From contig OMQI01000159.1 of NCBI GenBank assembly GCA_900313185.1, positions 1-14,976 on the forward strand: a stretch of 14,976 nt of DNA, in the 5' to 3' direction. The stretch is from an uncultured Rhodospirillaceae bacterium (GTDB lineage Bacteria > Pseudomonadota > Alphaproteobacteria > RF32 > CAG-239). The translations under genes were made by a program, and so were the position numbers. This document shows, one piece after another, positions 12,789 to 14,976 of the stretch (position 1 is its first letter; the number at the start of each line of letters is the position of its first letter). The notes beneath the pieces were generated by a model. The model saw only the letters and a list, made by a program, of their open reading frames with translations. It ran no database searches and was not told the origin of the DNA.

Positions 12789-14976
12789 TTACGCAACCAT
12801 TTGCTTTACTTTGGCGATTGCTTCATCAATTTTCGTAACATCGGAACCGCCGGCCTGAGCCATATCAGGTCTGCCTCCTCCGCCTTGTCCGCCTAAAACT
12901 CCGGCTGCGGCACGCACCATATCAACCGCATTATTTTTTGCAGTTAAATCATGACTTACGCCAACCACCACTGAGGCCTTACCATCCTTATCCGAGCATA
13001 ACACTATTACACCGGAACCGATTTTTTGCATAATATCATCAACAAAAGATTTCAGTTCTTTAGGGTGGGCATCCGGCACCAATTTCCCGACAAACTTGAC
13101 TCCGTTAACGGTTTCAACTTCATCTTTAGCCGCACCAGAACCTGCCGCCAAACTCTTTTTCAAATTAAAGATTTCGGTTTCCATTTTCTTGCGTTCATCC
13201 AATAAGTTGGCAATACGAGCCTGCAAGTCGTTAATATTGGTTTTCAAACTGTCAGCCGCCGAATGCAACTTATGTTCAACATCACGCACATATTCATCGG
13301 CGCCGATACCGGTCACGCATTCCAAACGACGAACTCCGGCTGCCACCGCCGATTCCGAAAGAATATGAAAATATCCGATATTACCGGTTGAGCAAACATG
13401 CGTTCCGCCGCACAATTCACGAGAGAACGGAGCTTTTTCATCACCCATTGAAACAACACGCACGTCTTCGCCATATTTTTCATCAAACAAAGCCATTGCT
13501 CCGAGTTTAACCGCTTCGTCTTTATTCATAATCACCGTGCAAACCGGCAAATCTTTACGAATTTGCTCGTTAACAATATCTTCAACCTGTCTGATTTGTT
13601 CAGCGGTTACTTGTTTCGGATGAGAAATATCAAAGCGCATACGTGAAGCTTCCACCATAGAACCTTTCTGCGCCACGTGGTCGCCAAGCACCATTTTCAA
13701 TGCTTTATGCGCCAAGTGAGTTACCGAGTGATTGGCACAAATACGGGCACGATTTTTGGCATCAACTTCAAAACAAGCAAAATCCCCTACTTTCACCGCA
13801 CCGCTTTTAAGCTCGCAAATATGCACAAAAATATCATTCAATTTGCGTTTGCAATCGACCACTTCGGCAGTGAAATTCTTACCGCTGATTGTGCCGATAT
13901 CACCAACCTGTCCGCCACACTCTCCATAAAACGGCGTCTGATTTGCCACCAACTCAAATGTGCCGGAAGTAACTTCATTTACTTCGCAATTATTTTGCAC
14001 CAAAGCCTTAACTTCAGCATCAGTTTTTAAGGTATTATATCCCAAAAATTCGCTGGCACCGGTTTTATCTTGAATACCATACCAAACTTTAGCCACTCCT
14101 TCATCTCCGGAACCGGCCCAGTTTTTGCGGGCTTCGGCTTTTTGTTTTTCCATACAGGCATTAAAACCTTCAACATCAACTTCAATATTTTTGCTTTTCA
14201 AAGCATCTTGAGTTAAATCGAGCGGGAAACCGTAAGTATCATAAAGTTTGAAAGCCGTATCACCGGAAAGCTTGCTTCCGCTTGCCAGTTTGGCAACTTC
14301 ATCATCAAGTAATTTCATACCCTTATCCAAAGTGCGTCCGAAACGTTCTTCTTCAATGGCAATGGTTTCTCTGATTAAATTTTCACGAGCATACAATTCC
14401 GGATAAGCCTCACCCATTTCCTGCTGTAATACCGGCAACAACTTATATATCATCGGCTCTTTAACACCCAGTAAATAAGCGTGGCGCATTGCACGACGCA
14501 TAATACGACGCAAAACATATCCTCTGCCCTCATTAGACGGCAATACGCCGTCAGCAATCAAAAAGCTGATAGAACGCAAGTGGTCGGCAATTACATTGTG
14601 AGAAGCTTGCAACGGACCATTCGGATCGGTATTGGCAATATCGGCAATGGCTTTGATAATATGTTTAAACATATCGGTATCAAAATTAGAGTGAACGCCT
14701 TGCAAAATAGCGGCAATACGTTCCAAGCCCATACCGGTATCAATTGACGGGCGTTTTAAGTTAATTCTTGAACCGTCAGGCAAATCTTCAAACTGGTCAA
14801 ACACCAGATTCCAAATTTCTATAAAACGGTCACCGTCTTCTTCCGGAGTCCCCGGCAAGCCGCCCCAAACTTCCGGACCGTGGTCATAAAAGATTTCGGA
14901 ACAAGGACCACACGGACCGGTATCACCCATCTGCCAAAAATTGTCTTTGGTGGCAATACGGATAATTCTGTCTTCC
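12789..14976 (-). CDS. alaS: alanyl-tRNA synthetase (AlaRS), 5' end outside window
   Basis: Class II synthetase charging tRNA-Ala. The frame stays open to the right edge, so the gene is cut. The visible part begins EDRIIRIATKDNFWQM, which corresponds to about residue 150 of an approximately 880-residue enzyme, and ATG at 14930 is internal. Visible in order: the end of the catalytic core (GDTGPCGPCSEIFYD, then RRIMRRAMRHAYLLG), the tRNA-recognition region, and the editing domain that clears Ser- and Gly-tRNA-Ala. The editing domain has HSVTHLAH as the HxxxH motif and CGGTHVCSTG as the second metal motif. A coiled-coil linker and the C-terminal C-Ala domain with GGQGGGGRPDMAQAGG follow. All editing ligands are present, so editing should be functional. 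It is the first gene of a - strand run leading into the TIM-barrel, pyrophosphatase/Nudix and LpxA-like genes. Confidence 0.97.
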   Translation of the reverse strand, partial: EDRIIRIATKDNFWQMGDTGPCGPCSEIFYDHGPEVWGGLPGTPEEDGDRFIEIWNLVFDQFEDLPDGSRINLKRPSIDTGMGLERIAAILQGVHSNFDTDMFKHIIKAIADIANTDPNGPLQASHNVIADHLRSISFLIADGVLPSNEGRGYVLRRIMRRAMRHAYLLGVKEPMIYKLLPVLQQEMGEAYPELYARENLIRETIAIEEERFGRTLDKGMKLLDDEVAKLASGSKLSGDTAFKLYDTYGFPLDLTQDALKSKNIEVDVEGFNACMEKQKAEARKNWAGSGDEGVAKVWYGIQDKTGASEFLGYNTLKTDAEVKALVQNNCEVNEVTSGTFELVANQTPFYGECGGQVGDIGTISGKNFTAEVVDCKRKLNDIFVHICELKSGAVKVGDFACFEVDAKNRARICANHSVTHLAHKALKMVLGDHVAQKGSMVEASRMRFDISHPKQVTAEQIRQVEDIVNEQIRKDLPVCTVIMNKDEAVKLGAMALFDEKYGEDVRVVSMGDEKAPFSRELCGGTHVCSTGNIGYFHILSESAVAAGVRRLECVTGIGADEYVRDVEHKLHSAADSLKTNINDLQARIANLLDERKKMETEIFNLKKSLAAGSGAAKDEVETVNGVKFVGKLVPDAHPKELKSFVDDIMQKIGSGVIVLCSDKDGKASVVVGVSHDLTAKNNAVDMVRAAAGVLGGQGGGGRPDMAQAGGSDVTKIDEAIAKVKQMVA

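Noticed and set aside
12740..12796. Longer N-terminus for the TIM-barrel gene starting at 12796
   Set aside because: It would overlap the alaS stop and read through the hairpin; AAGGAT before the ATG at 12739 and the family's normal start favour the shorter form.
14930..14930. ATG at 14930 as the start of alaS
   Set aside because: The frame upstream (EDRIIRIATKDNFWQ) is conserved AlaRS sequence, so the ATG is internal and the gene continues past the window.

Overview
The window is AT-rich, densely coded bacterial DNA with no transposase, integrase, phage gene, CRISPR array or rRNA. The best guess is an alphaproteobacterium from an AT-rich, possibly host-associated lineage. The MscS channel carries an N-terminal region that looks like DUF3772, which I associate mainly with alphaproteobacteria, and a C-terminal domain of the ankyrin protein resembles type IVb pilins. 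The assignment is an inference from gene families, not from a marker phylogeny.

Layout, left to right. (1) 84-2015 (+): thrS, followed by a strong intrinsic terminator. (2) 2165-5634 (+): a two-gene unit, a semialdehyde-dehydrogenase-like protein that has lost its catalytic residues, then an 818-residue MscS-type channel whose ribosome binding site overlaps the first gene's stop. (3) 5690-5765 (+): tRNA-Thr(CGU) with encoded CCA, bracketed by a 9-bp inverted repeat upstream and a perfect 11-bp terminator hairpin downstream. (4) 5846-7999: a divergent pair, an XRE-type regulator (-) and a secreted ankyrin-repeat protein (+). They share a short intergenic region in which a perfect palindrome overlaps the -35 box of the ankyrin gene. 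(5) 8150-8470 (+): a stand-alone YqfO/NIF3-like small protein, ending at a terminator shared with the convergent gene. (6) 8525-9823 (-): an unrecognised single-pass membrane protein with an internally duplicated N-terminal module and its own near-consensus promoter. (7) 9924-14976 (-): a likely operon of alaS (5' end outside the window), an Nfo/xylose-isomerase-like TIM barrel, a three-domain pyrophosphatase-like/Nudix/Nudix fusion, and a divergent LpxA-like left-handed beta-helix acyltransferase. The last three genes overlap at their ends.

The housekeeping content is two editing-competent synthetases, a tRNA and an osmotic-stress channel. The accessory content worth attention is the regulator/ankyrin pair next to the tRNA gene, the inactive-looking dehydrogenase paired with the channel, the duplicated-domain membrane protein, and the small-molecule cassette behind alaS. 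No stretch longer than 300 bases lacks a gene. The largest gaps (2016-2164, 6209-6364, 8000-8149, 9824-9923) hold terminators and promoters as listed.
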